Shown piece after piece: positions 1-6,261 of a DNA stretch of 6,261 nucleotides; position 1 is the stretch's first letter, and the number at the start of each line of letters is the position of its first letter. A model generated the notes under the pieces. It searched no databases. It saw nothing but the letters and a program-made list of their open reading frames with translations, and had not been told where the DNA came from. Location: positions 1 to 6,261 of the forward strand of contig CAIKKV010000626.1 of assembly GCA_903828035.1 (NCBI GenBank), read 5' to 3'. Both the position numbers and the translations under genes were made by a program. The stretch is from an uncultured bacterium (GTDB lineage Bacteria; Verrucomicrobiota; Kiritimatiellia; CAIKKV01).

Positions 1-10
1 CGCAACGACA

Positions 11-3000
11 TCAACGGCGGCACCCTCCTTTTATGATGAATAGTCCGCCGGGCGATCCGGTCTCCAGGAGCTGGGGGTCGCCCGTGAGACGGCTGGGCTC
101 GATCACGGCGCTTAGGAGTTCGCCCGAGCAGCGGGTATCCAGGGCGGTCCCGTCCAGGAACAGGCGCTGGCCAGGCTGGCCCGGCACGGTGATCGTGAGG
201 CCGGCGTTGGCGGCCAGCTTCCAGCGCGCCGGGCCATCGGCCGTCAAGACGGCTTCGGAGGCCGTATCGGCCCTGTCGCCGTTTCCAAAATCGTAGATGC
301 GCGCCTCTTCCCAGCCGTCGCCATCGTCGTCGGTGAAATCGGCGCCGGTCACCTGTTGCCCGTCCGTGCAGGTGAGCGTGGCGGCGGCGTTTCCCCTGAA
401 CCAGCGCGTTCCGGATTCATTGACGAACGTGACGCCGGTCCGGCGGCGGGGATAGTCCAGGACGGGCAGGCTGGCCTGGTCGGTGGCGATGCTGACGCCC
501 GACGTGTAGCTGTCCGCCACGTCCGCCGTGCCGATGAGGGCGTCGTTGCGCCAGGTCATCCTGTTGCCGGTGAAGTGGGTGACCACATATTCCGCGTGAT
601 GCGAGGCGTTGTGGAAGCGGTACCACCCCGGCTTCCGGACGCCGACCCAATCCACGGCCTCGAACGTGTTGGCCCTGTAATCGATGTTGGTCACCGTGCC
701 GCCCGTCCACCGGCTGGACGGGGAGAGCGCGTAGGCGCCGTTGGTGAAGCCGCTGCCGCCCACCAGTTTCATCTGCACAAAGGCGTTGTTCGAATCGGCG
801 CGGTAGAATCCGTAGGCGCCGTTGCAGGTCATGCCGCCGGCGACGGCCGGCGCGTTGCTGTCGGCCGGCCCGAAGAAGTGGTAGTCGGTGAAGCCGGCAC
901 CCTGCACCTTGAGCGCCTTGACGGCGTCGCTGTTCTCCGGGAATCCGGACACGGGCAGGCTTTCTGAACAGGTGATGAAGTTCGGCCCCGCGTGCGGCGC
1001 GATGAGCTCGAGGTAGGCCGTATCCGCGGGGGGGCCGCCGGGCGAAGGGAACACATAGGCCCGGCGCGTCAGGAAGCTGTAGTTGCTGCTGAAGGCGTCG
1101 GCGGTGGCGACGCAGTCGTTGGTGCGGTCGAAGAGGCGGACGGTCAGGAAGGTGTTGGTGGCCGCCCCCATATTGGCGGCGGCGTTCACGCAGCTGACGG
1201 CGCCGCCGTTGCCGTCCCGGTTGCGGATCTCCCCCCGGCTGGCGGCCGCGGAGGAGAGCTTCCAGCGGAACTCGAGCACGGCGTGCGCCTTCTCGATGTT
1301 GGCGGCGGGCCAGTAGTCGTTCGTGAAGGCGTGCTTGCGGAACTTGTAGGACATCGTTCCCGGGTCGCCCTCTCCCGGCAGGCGGTCGAGGGAGATGCTG
1401 CAGGAGAAGTCGTTGGTGCCGGGGCCCATGTGGGTGGTCCCGAAATTCCAGCAGACGCCGTTCGTGGTGGCGCGCACACGCTGGACGCCGGCCGCGTAGG
1501 TGTTGGAGCCCGCGGCCACCATCGCCACCAGGCGGGAGTGGGATGAGACAGGCAGGCCGGCTTTGGGCCACAGCTCCGCCGCCATCACCTGGGCCGAGCC
1601 GCCGGGGCTGAACAGCCAGTTTCCGGAGTTGCTGCCCTCCGTGAGGACGGCCCGCGGATCGTCCCAGGAGCCCACGGAGACCACGTTGTGGACGTCCTGG
1701 ACGTAGCCATAGGGGTACATGAGCATGGAGCCTTCGTCGCGCACGCCGAAATCGGGCAGGATCCGCGCCTTGAGGGCAAAGTAGTTCAGGTCGAGGTGAT
1801 CGCTGTGGTCGTGGCCATACCCGATGCCGGTCTTGAGCACGAGCGCGGCCCGGTCCATGTCCTGGGTTGAGCCCAGGCCGGTTTCGAGAATCGCCAGCCC
1901 GATGCCCGGCAGGACCCGCGACTCCTCGGCGCGCCGGATGTCGAAGGCCGCCCGCGCCGCTTCGTTGGTCACCTCGGCCCAGTCGGCCTCCGAGAGGTCC
2001 CCGCGCCCGGCCACGTCGCGCAGGTACTTGGCCATCCGGAACCGGTTGGGGCTTCCGGCCGCCTGCAGCAGGCGCCAGTCCCGCTGCCAGTTGCTCGCGC
2101 GGTTCAGCGGCCCCTGGCCGCTGGTGTAGGAGGCGTCTCCGAAGTCGGGAATGTAACCGTTCGCGACCGCCAGCGTCGCCACCAGATCCGCCCACGCCGC
2201 GATTTTCGGATACGACGACAGGTTCGACAGGTCGAAGAGCGCCGTCCCCCCGCCGAGCTTGTACAGCGTGAAGGTGTCGAAGGCGTCGGACATCTTGCCG
2301 TCCGTCATATACATGGTCGAGCCGATGTAGTGCGTGCCCTGCTGGCTGATGCTGGAGGCATACTGATGCTTGGCCGCGCCGCCGCCATCGGGGACCACGT
2401 TGTAGGATGTCAGCCCGGCGTTCATCAGGCGCGCGCTGTCCGGGCCGCTCTGCATGACCAGCCCCAGCGTCCAGGGGTTGCCGCGGGCGATGGAGGCATC
2501 GTAGTCGCGCACCAGCCCCTCGAAGGCGCGGTTGAGGAACCGCTGGACCTGGGTGGTGTCGCCGTCGATGAACGGCCATTCCAGCGAGAGCTGCTCGGCG
2601 AGCAGGCGGTTGGTGGCGGCATACTCCCAGCCGTAATCGATCGCCTGAAGCATGTCGTTGACGATTTCGCCCTGCCATCCGTCGTATTCCTGGCGCCCCT
2701 TTCGCCGCGGCGTCTGGCTCGAGAAGCTGTAGCCCAGGTAAGGGCTCTCGTTGTCAAGCATCTCCGTGACGCCCCGCTCCAGGTTGATGGACGGGTAGAG
2801 GGCCAGGTAGTTCGCCAGGGCGCACCAGCCGTGGAACACGGCCGACGTCGCCTCCGGGAAGTAGTGCCAGCGCTTGAAAGGGGTGTATTTCTCGCCGCTG
2901 TTGGCGACCGCGTAGCTGGACCCGATCAGGCCGCGCAGGCGGTTGTAGACACCATTGTAATCGCCCTCCGCGCCGAACGTCCTGGCCACGCCGCACATCC

Positions 3001-4123
3001 AGTTGGTCGCGGACGGGTCGTACTGCATGCCGCCGTAGCCGGGCACGGTGCCCGCGAGCCAGTTGGTGACCGTGAGGGTCGATCCGGCGCCGTTGGTGAA
3101 CGCCAGCGCGTAGCGCCAGTCCCCGAAGATGCCGCTGCTCGGGGTGCGCGGCGTGACCTCGAAGCCGGACGAATCGGCGTTGAACACGAGGGACACGTTG
3201 TGCCCGAAGGTTGTGTTGAGGCAGGGCCAGAGCCCGGCGAAGGCGCTGCGCACGCTCCCGGTCGTCGGCGCGGTGAACGCGGGGCTCTCCCCTTTCCAGC
3301 TGGCCCAGGGCTCTCCGGAAAAGCCCGGAGCCGAGGCGATGCGCTGGGCCCGCTGGGCTTCCGTGTAGGTGGTCGGGCGCGTTTTCCAGAGATTGGTCCG
3401 GGAGAAATCCAGATCTTCCACGAACTCGAGGCGCGCCACATCCAGGGAGACGAGGCTGTTGGTGCTGAGGGAGAGCCGGGCGGTCAACGAATTGGTCCGG
3501 CCGCGCGCGGCGAAGTAGAGCCGCTGGACCTCGAACAGCCTGTTGCTGCATACGTAGAAGCCCAGCATGCGGTAGCGGTTGGTCTCGCCGGCCGGCCCGT
3601 CATTCACCTCCCACTGGAGCTCGAGGGGCTGGCGGACGCTGCGCACGTCCGGCGCCACGCCGTTGACCCAGCCGCTGTGCGCGGTGGAGTCGGCCACGAG
3701 ATTGGTGGAGAAGCCATAAATCCGGACATGCCGGACGCCGGGCGGCAGCTCGGGGAAGCGGAAGTCGATGCAGCCCTGGCCGGGCTTCAGCCGGGCGATG
3801 GTCTTGTTGGTGTAGGCGGTATAGGTGGGGGGGCTGGGCGTCTGGTTGCCACCGGACGGGCGCAGCACGGTCAGGGTCACCAGTTCGGCGGCCAAGATCC
3901 TGCTCTTTTCGTCGTCGATCCAGACCAGGCTGTTGGACTCCGTGTCCCGCCCCTGGTGGGCGAAGGTCCAGGGGCTGTCGTGGGACGCGTACCAATAGGC
4001 TGCATTCGTGGCGAAGCGGGAGTGGGGGACTACGATTTGGGCAAGGCAGGAGCCGTCCGCCAGCAGAAGGAGCGGCAAGGCCAGAAGAGAGGCTAAGGGC
4101 CAGTGATGCGACGTCCCATTCAT
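11..4123 (-). CDS. Secreted heparinase II/III-like polysaccharide lyase family protein, 1370 aa
   Basis: This is a complete gene for a large exported protein, probably an eliminative polysaccharide lyase or close relative; the substrate cannot be read from sequence. Residues 1-28 form a signal peptide. Residues about 30-240 look beta-rich and match no family I recognise. Residues about 250-730 are rich in Trp, Tyr and helix-like stretches, as expected of an alpha/alpha toroid, and include DG (579-580), H586, Y588, H598, Y599 and Y605 as possible catalytic or substrate-binding residues. Residues about 738-820 carry the heparinase II/III beta-sandwich signature: GHDHSDH (770-776), a downstream LPDFG (789-793) and VHNVV (811-815), equivalent to the family's HGHAD, lvDpG and HNtv blocks. 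Residues 820-1370 are a long beta-rich extension with an Asp-rich DDDGDGWEE loop (1265-1273). The mature part has about 14 cysteines, so disulfides are possible. An in-frame TAA at 4136-4138 leaves ATG at 4123 as the only good start. No Shine-Dalgarno sequence precedes it. The frame is intact throughout. Family assignment is fairly sure; enzyme activity is inferred. Confidence 0.85.
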   Translation of the reverse strand: MNGTSHHWPLASLLALPLLLLADGSCLAQIVVPHSRFATNAAYWYASHDSPWTFAHQGRDTESNSLVWIDDEKSRILAAELVTLTVLRPSGGNQTPSPPTYTAYTNKTIARLKPGQGCIDFRFPELPPGVRHVRIYGFSTNLVADSTAHSGWVNGVAPDVRSVRQPLELQWEVNDGPAGETNRYRMLGFYVCSNRLFEVQRLYFAARGRTNSLTARLSLSTNSLVSLDVARLEFVEDLDFSRTNLWKTRPTTYTEAQRAQRIASAPGFSGEPWASWKGESPAFTAPTTGSVRSAFAGLWPCLNTTFGHNVSLVFNADSSGFEVTPRTPSSGIFGDWRYALAFTNGAGSTLTVTNWLAGTVPGYGGMQYDPSATNWMCGVARTFGAEGDYNGVYNRLRGLIGSSYAVANSGEKYTPFKRWHYFPEATSAVFHGWCALANYLALYPSINLERGVTEMLDNESPYLGYSFSSQTPRRKGRQEYDGWQGEIVNDMLQAIDYGWEYAATNRLLAEQLSLEWPFIDGDTTQVQRFLNRAFEGLVRDYDASIARGNPWTLGLVMQSGPDSARLMNAGLTSYNVVPDGGGAAKHQYASSISQQGTHYIGSTMYMTDGKMSDAFDTFTLYKLGGGTALFDLSNLSSYPKIAAWADLVATLAVANGYIPDFGDASYTSGQGPLNRASNWQRDWRLLQAAGSPNRFRMAKYLRDVAGRGDLSEADWAEVTNEAARAAFDIRRAEESRVLPGIGLAILETGLGSTQDMDRAALVLKTGIGYGHDHSDHLDLNYFALKARILPDFGVRDEGSMLMYPYGYVQDVHNVVSVGSWDDPRAVLTEGSNSGNWLFSPGGSAQVMAAELWPKAGLPVSSHSRLVAMVAAGSNTYAAGVQRVRATTNGVCWNFGTTHMGPGTNDFSCSISLDRLPGEGDPGTMSYKFRKHAFTNDYWPAANIEKAHAVLEFRWKLSSAAASRGEIRNRDGNGGAVSCVNAAANMGAATNTFLTVRLFDRTNDCVATADAFSSNYSFLTRRAYVFPSPGGPPADTAYLELIAPHAGPNFITCSESLPVSGFPENSDAVKALKVQGAGFTDYHFFGPADSNAPAVAGGMTCNGAYGFYRADSNNAFVQMKLVGGSGFTNGAYALSPSSRWTGGTVTNIDYRANTFEAVDWVGVRKPGWYRFHNASHHAEYVVTHFTGNRMTWRNDALIGTADVADSYTSGVSIATDQASLPVLDYPRRRTGVTFVNESGTRWFRGNAAATLTCTDGQQVTGADFTDDDGDGWEEARIYDFGNGDRADTASEAVLTADGPARWKLAANAGLTITVPGQPGQRLFLDGTALDTRCSGELLSAVIEPSRLTGDPQLLETGSPGGLFIIKGGCRR
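305..331 (-). other. Asp-rich calcium-binding-like loop (DDDGDGWEE)
   Basis: Residues 1265-1273 read DDDGDGWEE, followed by ARIYDFGNGD. This resembles the DxDxDG loops of EF-hand, dockerin or thrombospondin type 3 repeats, which bind calcium and often stabilise extracellular proteins. Only one such loop is visible, whereas dockerins have two, so a dockerin call is not supported. Calcium binding is inferred from the motif alone. Confidence 0.45.
1664..1912 (-). other. Heparinase II/III-like domain signature inside the large CDS
   Basis: This segment encodes residues about 738-820, the most diagnostic part of the protein. It starts with LPGIGLAILETG, matching the family's pattern of a polished sentence-like strand before the core (lp..Gyavlrsg), then RAALVLKTG, then GHDHSDHLDLNYFALKA, LPDFG and finally VHNVVSV. 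In heparinase II/III proteins the His/Asp cluster lies in the beta-sandwich next to the toroid and contributes metal binding or catalysis. The order and spacing of the blocks are seen directly; the role of single residues is inferred from the family. Confidence 0.8.
4040..4123 (-). other. Sec signal peptide of the heparinase-like protein
   Basis: Residues 1-28 begin with a short polar stretch (MNGTSHH), then a Leu/Ala-rich core from about residue 8 to 22, then DGSCLA with likely cleavage between A28 and Q29. The n-region has no Lys or Arg, only two His, which is unusual for a Sec signal. Cys26 is preceded by D-G-S, which does not fit a lipobox, so soluble export (periplasmic or extracellular) is more likely than a lipoprotein. 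Confidence 0.8.
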
Positions 4124-4132
4124 CAGTTTGGG

Positions 4133-4161
4133 ATGTTATAAAGTATACCAGCATACTTCAA
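4133..4161 (-). promoter_or_regulatory. Candidate promoter of the heparinase-like gene
   Basis: Read on the minus strand, this AT-rich stretch contains TGGTATACT, an extended -10-like element (TATACT at 4142-4147), and also TTGAAG (4156-4161) as a -35-like hexamer 17 bp before TAACAT (4133-4138), or 15 bp before TATAAC (4135-4140). Either reading places transcription start only about 5-12 nt before the ATG at 4123, which fits the missing Shine-Dalgarno sequence and suggests a leaderless or very short-leader mRNA. The local drop in GC relative to both genes supports a regulatory role. Sigma-factor preferences of the host are unknown, so this is a tentative call. Confidence 0.4.
4141..4158. repeat. 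Inverted repeat overlapping the candidate promoter
   Basis: The 18-bp stretch AAGTATACCAGCATACTT has perfect 6-bp arms (4141-4146 and 4153-4158) around a 6-bp centre. It overlaps the -10-like TATACT and lies 17 bp upstream of the ATG of the heparinase-like gene, a place where a dimeric repressor could act. No T-run follows, so it is not a terminator. The operator role is inferred only from symmetry and position. Confidence 0.4.
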
Positions 4162-4166
4162 CATTA

Positions 4167-4200
4167 ATTCCGCACTACGCAGGTTTGAGGGGATTCCGCA
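4167..4200. repeat. Short direct repeat ATTCCGCA in the intergenic gap
   Basis: ATTCCGCA occurs at 4167-4174 and again at 4193-4200, 26 bp apart start to start, the second copy touching the stop codon of the upstream gene. On the minus strand the copies lie just upstream of the candidate promoter, where an activator could bind a tandem site. With only 8 bp per copy, chance is a real alternative. Confidence 0.25.
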
Positions 4201-6261
4201 TCAAATGAACAGCGTGGCGTTTGACCGGCTGGACTCCTCCAGGAACGTGGCGACGCCGCCGATCTCGACGCCGTCGATCAGCTCCCCGGGCTTCAGCCCC
4301 ATCACATCGAGGCTCATGGAGCAGGCGACGAGGCGCATCCCGGCGGCCTGCGCCTGGGCGAGAAGCTGGGCGGCGCTATCGACCTTCTTGCGCTTCATCA
4401 CGTACTTCATCATCGCCGTGCCCATGCCGGCCATGTGCATCTTCGAGAGCGTCAGCCGGCTGAGGCCGGCCGGCAGTATCCAGCCGAACAGGCGATCCAA
4501 GAGCGGTTTCCCCGCGGCGGTCACGGCCGGCTCGCGGCGCAGGGCCGAGAGGCCCCAGAAGGTGAAGAAGAGCGTAACCTTGTCGCCCATGGCGAGCGCG
4601 CCGTTGGCGATGATCAGGGCGGCGATCACCTTGTCCAGGTCGCCGGAGAAGACCACGATCGTCTTTCGGGCCCCCGCTGCCGCTGTCGCGGGGCTCCCGG
4701 CGGCCGGGGCGGCCTTTCGGATCCTGGCCATCAGGCCTTCCTTCACGGCCCCGCCCTCGATAAAGAGATGGCCGCGGCTGCGGCACCACGACTCGGCGTC
4801 CTTCAGGAATCCGGGATCGCTGGCGATCACGCGCAGCTCGTCGCCGGGTGCCAGCCCCTCCATGGCTTCCTGGATGCGGACGATGGGGCCCGGACACTGC
4901 AGCCCCAGGCAATCGAGTGAAAGGGTCCGCGTCCGGGGCTCGGGCAATGCGGCCGGGGGCGCGCCACAGGCCGTGGCCGGGGGGGGAGCGGCCGCCGGGG
5001 GAGGCGGGATAACGGGGGCGGGATCCGGATGGATGGCGCGGTACATGTCAATGCCTCCGGCCAGCGTGGCGGCCTTGAAACCATTCTGAATGAGGATGCG
5101 ATAGGCGAGGTAGCTGCGCAGGCCCACCTTGCAATAAATATAGCAGGGTTTGGCGGGGTCGAGCTGGGCCAGCCGGCCGCGAAGCGTGGCCAGCGGCACG
5201 CTGACCGCCCCGGGAATGTGCCCCGTGTCGAACTCGCCGGGCGTCCGCACGTCAATCAGCACGGCTTCCGGCGGCACCGGATCCTCCGCATACCAGAAGG
5301 CCACGGCTCCGCGTATGAGATTGTCCGCGATAAAGCCCATCATGTTCACCGGGTCCTTGGCCGAGCCGAAGGGCGGCGCGTAGGCGAGCTCGAGGTGCTC
5401 GAGGTCCTGCACGGCCATTCCGGCGCGGATGGCGGTGGAGAGCACGTCGATCCGCTTGTCGACGCCGTCGCGCCCGGCGATCTGGGCGCCGTAGATGCGC
5501 GCGCCGTCGGGGCTGAAGAGCAGCTTGGCATGCATCGGGGCGGTGCCGGGGTAGTAGCCCGCGTGGCCGAGGGGATGCAGGTAGATCTTGCGGAAGGGGA
5601 GGCCGGCGCGGCGAACGGCCTTTTCGTTGAGGCCGGTCATGGCCACCGTCAGGCCGAACACCTTGAGCACGGAGGTGCCCTGGGTGCCGCGATAGGCGCT
5701 GTCCCGGCCGCAGAGGTTGTCGGCGATGATCCGGCCCTGCCGGTTGGCGGGGCCGGCCAGGGGGATGTAGACGGGCTGCCCGGTGGAGAAATCGGCCGTC
5801 TCGATGACGTCGCCGCCGGCGAAGATATCGGGGTCCGAGGTGCGCATGCGGTCGTCGACCGCGATGCCGCCCCGGGCTCCGAGGGCCAGGCCTGCCTCGC
5901 GCGCCAGTCCGCTGTTGGGGGTGGAGCCCAGCGCCAGCACGATCAGGTCGGCCTCGATGGAGGCGCCGGACTCCAGGAGCGCGACCGCGCGGCCCTGCTC
6001 GTCGCGGAAGCCGGCCACGCCGGAGCCGAGAAGCACCTGGATGCCGCGGGACTCGAGCTCCGCCTGGAGGAAGCGGGCCATCTCGGGGTCGAGCGGCCCC
6101 ATCAGCTGCGGCATTTTCTCGACCAGGGTCACCTCCAGGCCGCGCTCGCGCAGGTTTTCGGCGGCCTCGATGCCGATGTAGCCGCCCATGACCACCGCGC
6201 GCCGGGCGCCCGCGCCGAGGCGCTGGAGGATGCGGTCCATGTCGGCGATGTTGCGCAGGTC
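4201..6261 (-). CDS. CoA-disulfide/persulfide reductase-rhodanese-TusA-DsrE2 fusion protein (5' end outside window)
   Basis: This is a partial cytoplasmic flavoprotein, 686 visible residues, numbered here from the Asp codon at 6259-6261. Residues 1-315 are the later part of a CoA-disulfide reductase/NADH-dependent persulfide reductase: NADH-binding loop MGGYIG (25-30), Glu48 after the second strand (favouring NADH), FAD-contact motif DIFAGGD (145-151), the LGHAGYYPG block (about 231-239) and the hallmark YAPPFGSAKDPVNM (294-307). Residues about 332-407 are a rhodanese domain with active-site loop CKVGLR (Cys377). A Pro/Ala linker (about 411-445) leads to a TusA domain (446-516) with CPGP (Cys456-Pro459). 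The DsrE2-like domain fills 532-686, with SGDLDK (539-544) and Cys647 in ACSMSLDVMG. Such enzymes reduce CoA persulfide, polysulfide or related disulfides, while rhodanese, TusA and DsrE proteins relay persulfide sulfur. About 130-140 residues are missing, including the FAD GxGxxG and reductase active-site Cys. The reading frame runs to the window edge (DLRNIAD before Met8), so ATG 6240 is internal. The stop is TGA at 4201-4203. Confidence 0.93.
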   Translation of the reverse strand, partial: DLRNIADMDRILQRLGAGARRAVVMGGYIGIEAAENLRERGLEVTLVEKMPQLMGPLDPEMARFLQAELESRGIQVLLGSGVAGFRDEQGRAVALLESGASIEADLIVLALGSTPNSGLAREAGLALGARGGIAVDDRMRTSDPDIFAGGDVIETADFSTGQPVYIPLAGPANRQGRIIADNLCGRDSAYRGTQGTSVLKVFGLTVAMTGLNEKAVRRAGLPFRKIYLHPLGHAGYYPGTAPMHAKLLFSPDGARIYGAQIAGRDGVDKRIDVLSTAIRAGMAVQDLEHLELAYAPPFGSAKDPVNMMGFIADNLIRGAVAFWYAEDPVPPEAVLIDVRTPGEFDTGHIPGAVSVPLATLRGRLAQLDPAKPCYIYCKVGLRSYLAYRILIQNGFKAATLAGGIDMYRAIHPDPAPVIPPPPAAAPPPATACGAPPAALPEPRTRTLSLDCLGLQCPGPIVRIQEAMEGLAPGDELRVIASDPGFLKDAESWCRSRGHLFIEGGAVKEGLMARIRKAAPAAGSPATAAAGARKTIVVFSGDLDKVIAALIIANGALAMGDKVTLFFTFWGLSALRREPAVTAAGKPLLDRLFGWILPAGLSRLTLSKMHMAGMGTAMMKYVMKRKKVDSAAQLLAQAQAAGMRLVACSMSLDVMGLKPGELIDGVEIGGVATFLEESSRSNATLFI

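Noticed and set aside
305..331. Dockerin domain
   Set aside because: Only one Asp-rich loop is present and no second F-hand repeat follows. A single calcium-binding-like loop is all the sequence supports.
417..2678. Long 753-codon open frame on the minus strand in another frame inside the lyase gene
   Set aside because: Its translation is a low-complexity Arg/Ala/Gly/Pro mix without family motifs, as expected for an off-frame reading of GC-rich DNA. The overlapping frame has a signal peptide and heparinase motifs.
2330..4096. 588-codon antisense open frame on the plus strand
   Set aside because: It is rich in Val/Gly/Ala/Arg with no recognisable domain and lies fully opposite the lyase gene. 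It is a codon-bias shadow.
4040..4123. Lipoprotein signal peptide at Cys26
   Set aside because: Residues before Cys26 are Asp-Gly-Ser, lacking the aliphatic residue at -3 of a lipobox. Ordinary cleavage after Ala28 fits better.
4124..4200. Rho-independent terminator after the sulfur-relay gene
   Set aside because: The only hairpin-like symmetry (4141-4158) is AT-rich with 6-bp arms and lacks a T-run, so it does not look like a terminator.
4205..5089. 294-codon antisense open frame opposite the TusA and DsrE domains
   Set aside because: It has no domain or ribosome-binding evidence, and the opposite strand encodes clear conserved domains.
6238..6240. ATG at 6240 as the start of the sulfur-relay gene
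   Set aside because: The frame stays open to the window edge (DLRNIAD), and that sequence matches the conserved segment just before the NADH domain in CoA-disulfide reductases. The start must lie outside the window.

Overview
This GC-rich window carries two long genes, both read leftwards (minus strand) and separated by a 77-bp AT-richer gap. There is no sign of RNA genes, insertion sequences, CRISPR arrays or phage genes. The style of the large exported protein (over 1300 residues, heparinase II/III-like core, many Thr-Asn dipeptides, almost no Shine-Dalgarno sequence) recalls polysaccharide-degrading bacteria of the PVC group such as Kiritimatiellota, Lentisphaerota or Verrucomicrobiota. 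That placement is inference from style; no phylogenetic marker is present.

Positions 4201-6261 hold a 5'-truncated gene for a multidomain sulfur-handling protein. Its visible 686 residues run from the NADH-binding part of a CoA-disulfide reductase/NADH-dependent persulfide reductase, through a rhodanese domain and a Pro/Ala linker, to a TusA (SirA-like) domain and a C-terminal DsrE2-type domain. The reactive cysteines of rhodanese, TusA and DsrE are all present, so one polypeptide looks able to pass persulfide sulfur between sites and couple it to a flavin reductase. The FAD-binding N-terminus and reductase active-site Cys lie beyond the right edge.

Positions 4124-4200 are intergenic. They contain candidate promoter elements, an 18-bp inverted repeat and an 8-bp direct repeat. 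I see no terminator hairpin.

Positions 11-4123 hold a complete 1370-residue gene for a secreted protein. It has a signal peptide, a largely unassigned N-terminal region, a probable alpha/alpha-toroid region, a recognisable heparinase II/III-like beta-sandwich signature and a long C-terminal extension with a Ca-binding-like Asp loop. It is most likely a polysaccharide lyase or relative acting outside the cytoplasm, with unknown substrate.

The genes are co-oriented, but the gap with promoter-like sequence suggests the lyase can be transcribed on its own. A functional link (sulfated glycan breakdown with sulfur handling) is possible but only a guess. The most unusual observations are the NAD-binding glycine loop that departs from GxGxxG in the reductase, the multi-carrier sulfur relay itself, the strong Thr-Asn enrichment in the exported protein, and the palindrome over its likely promoter.
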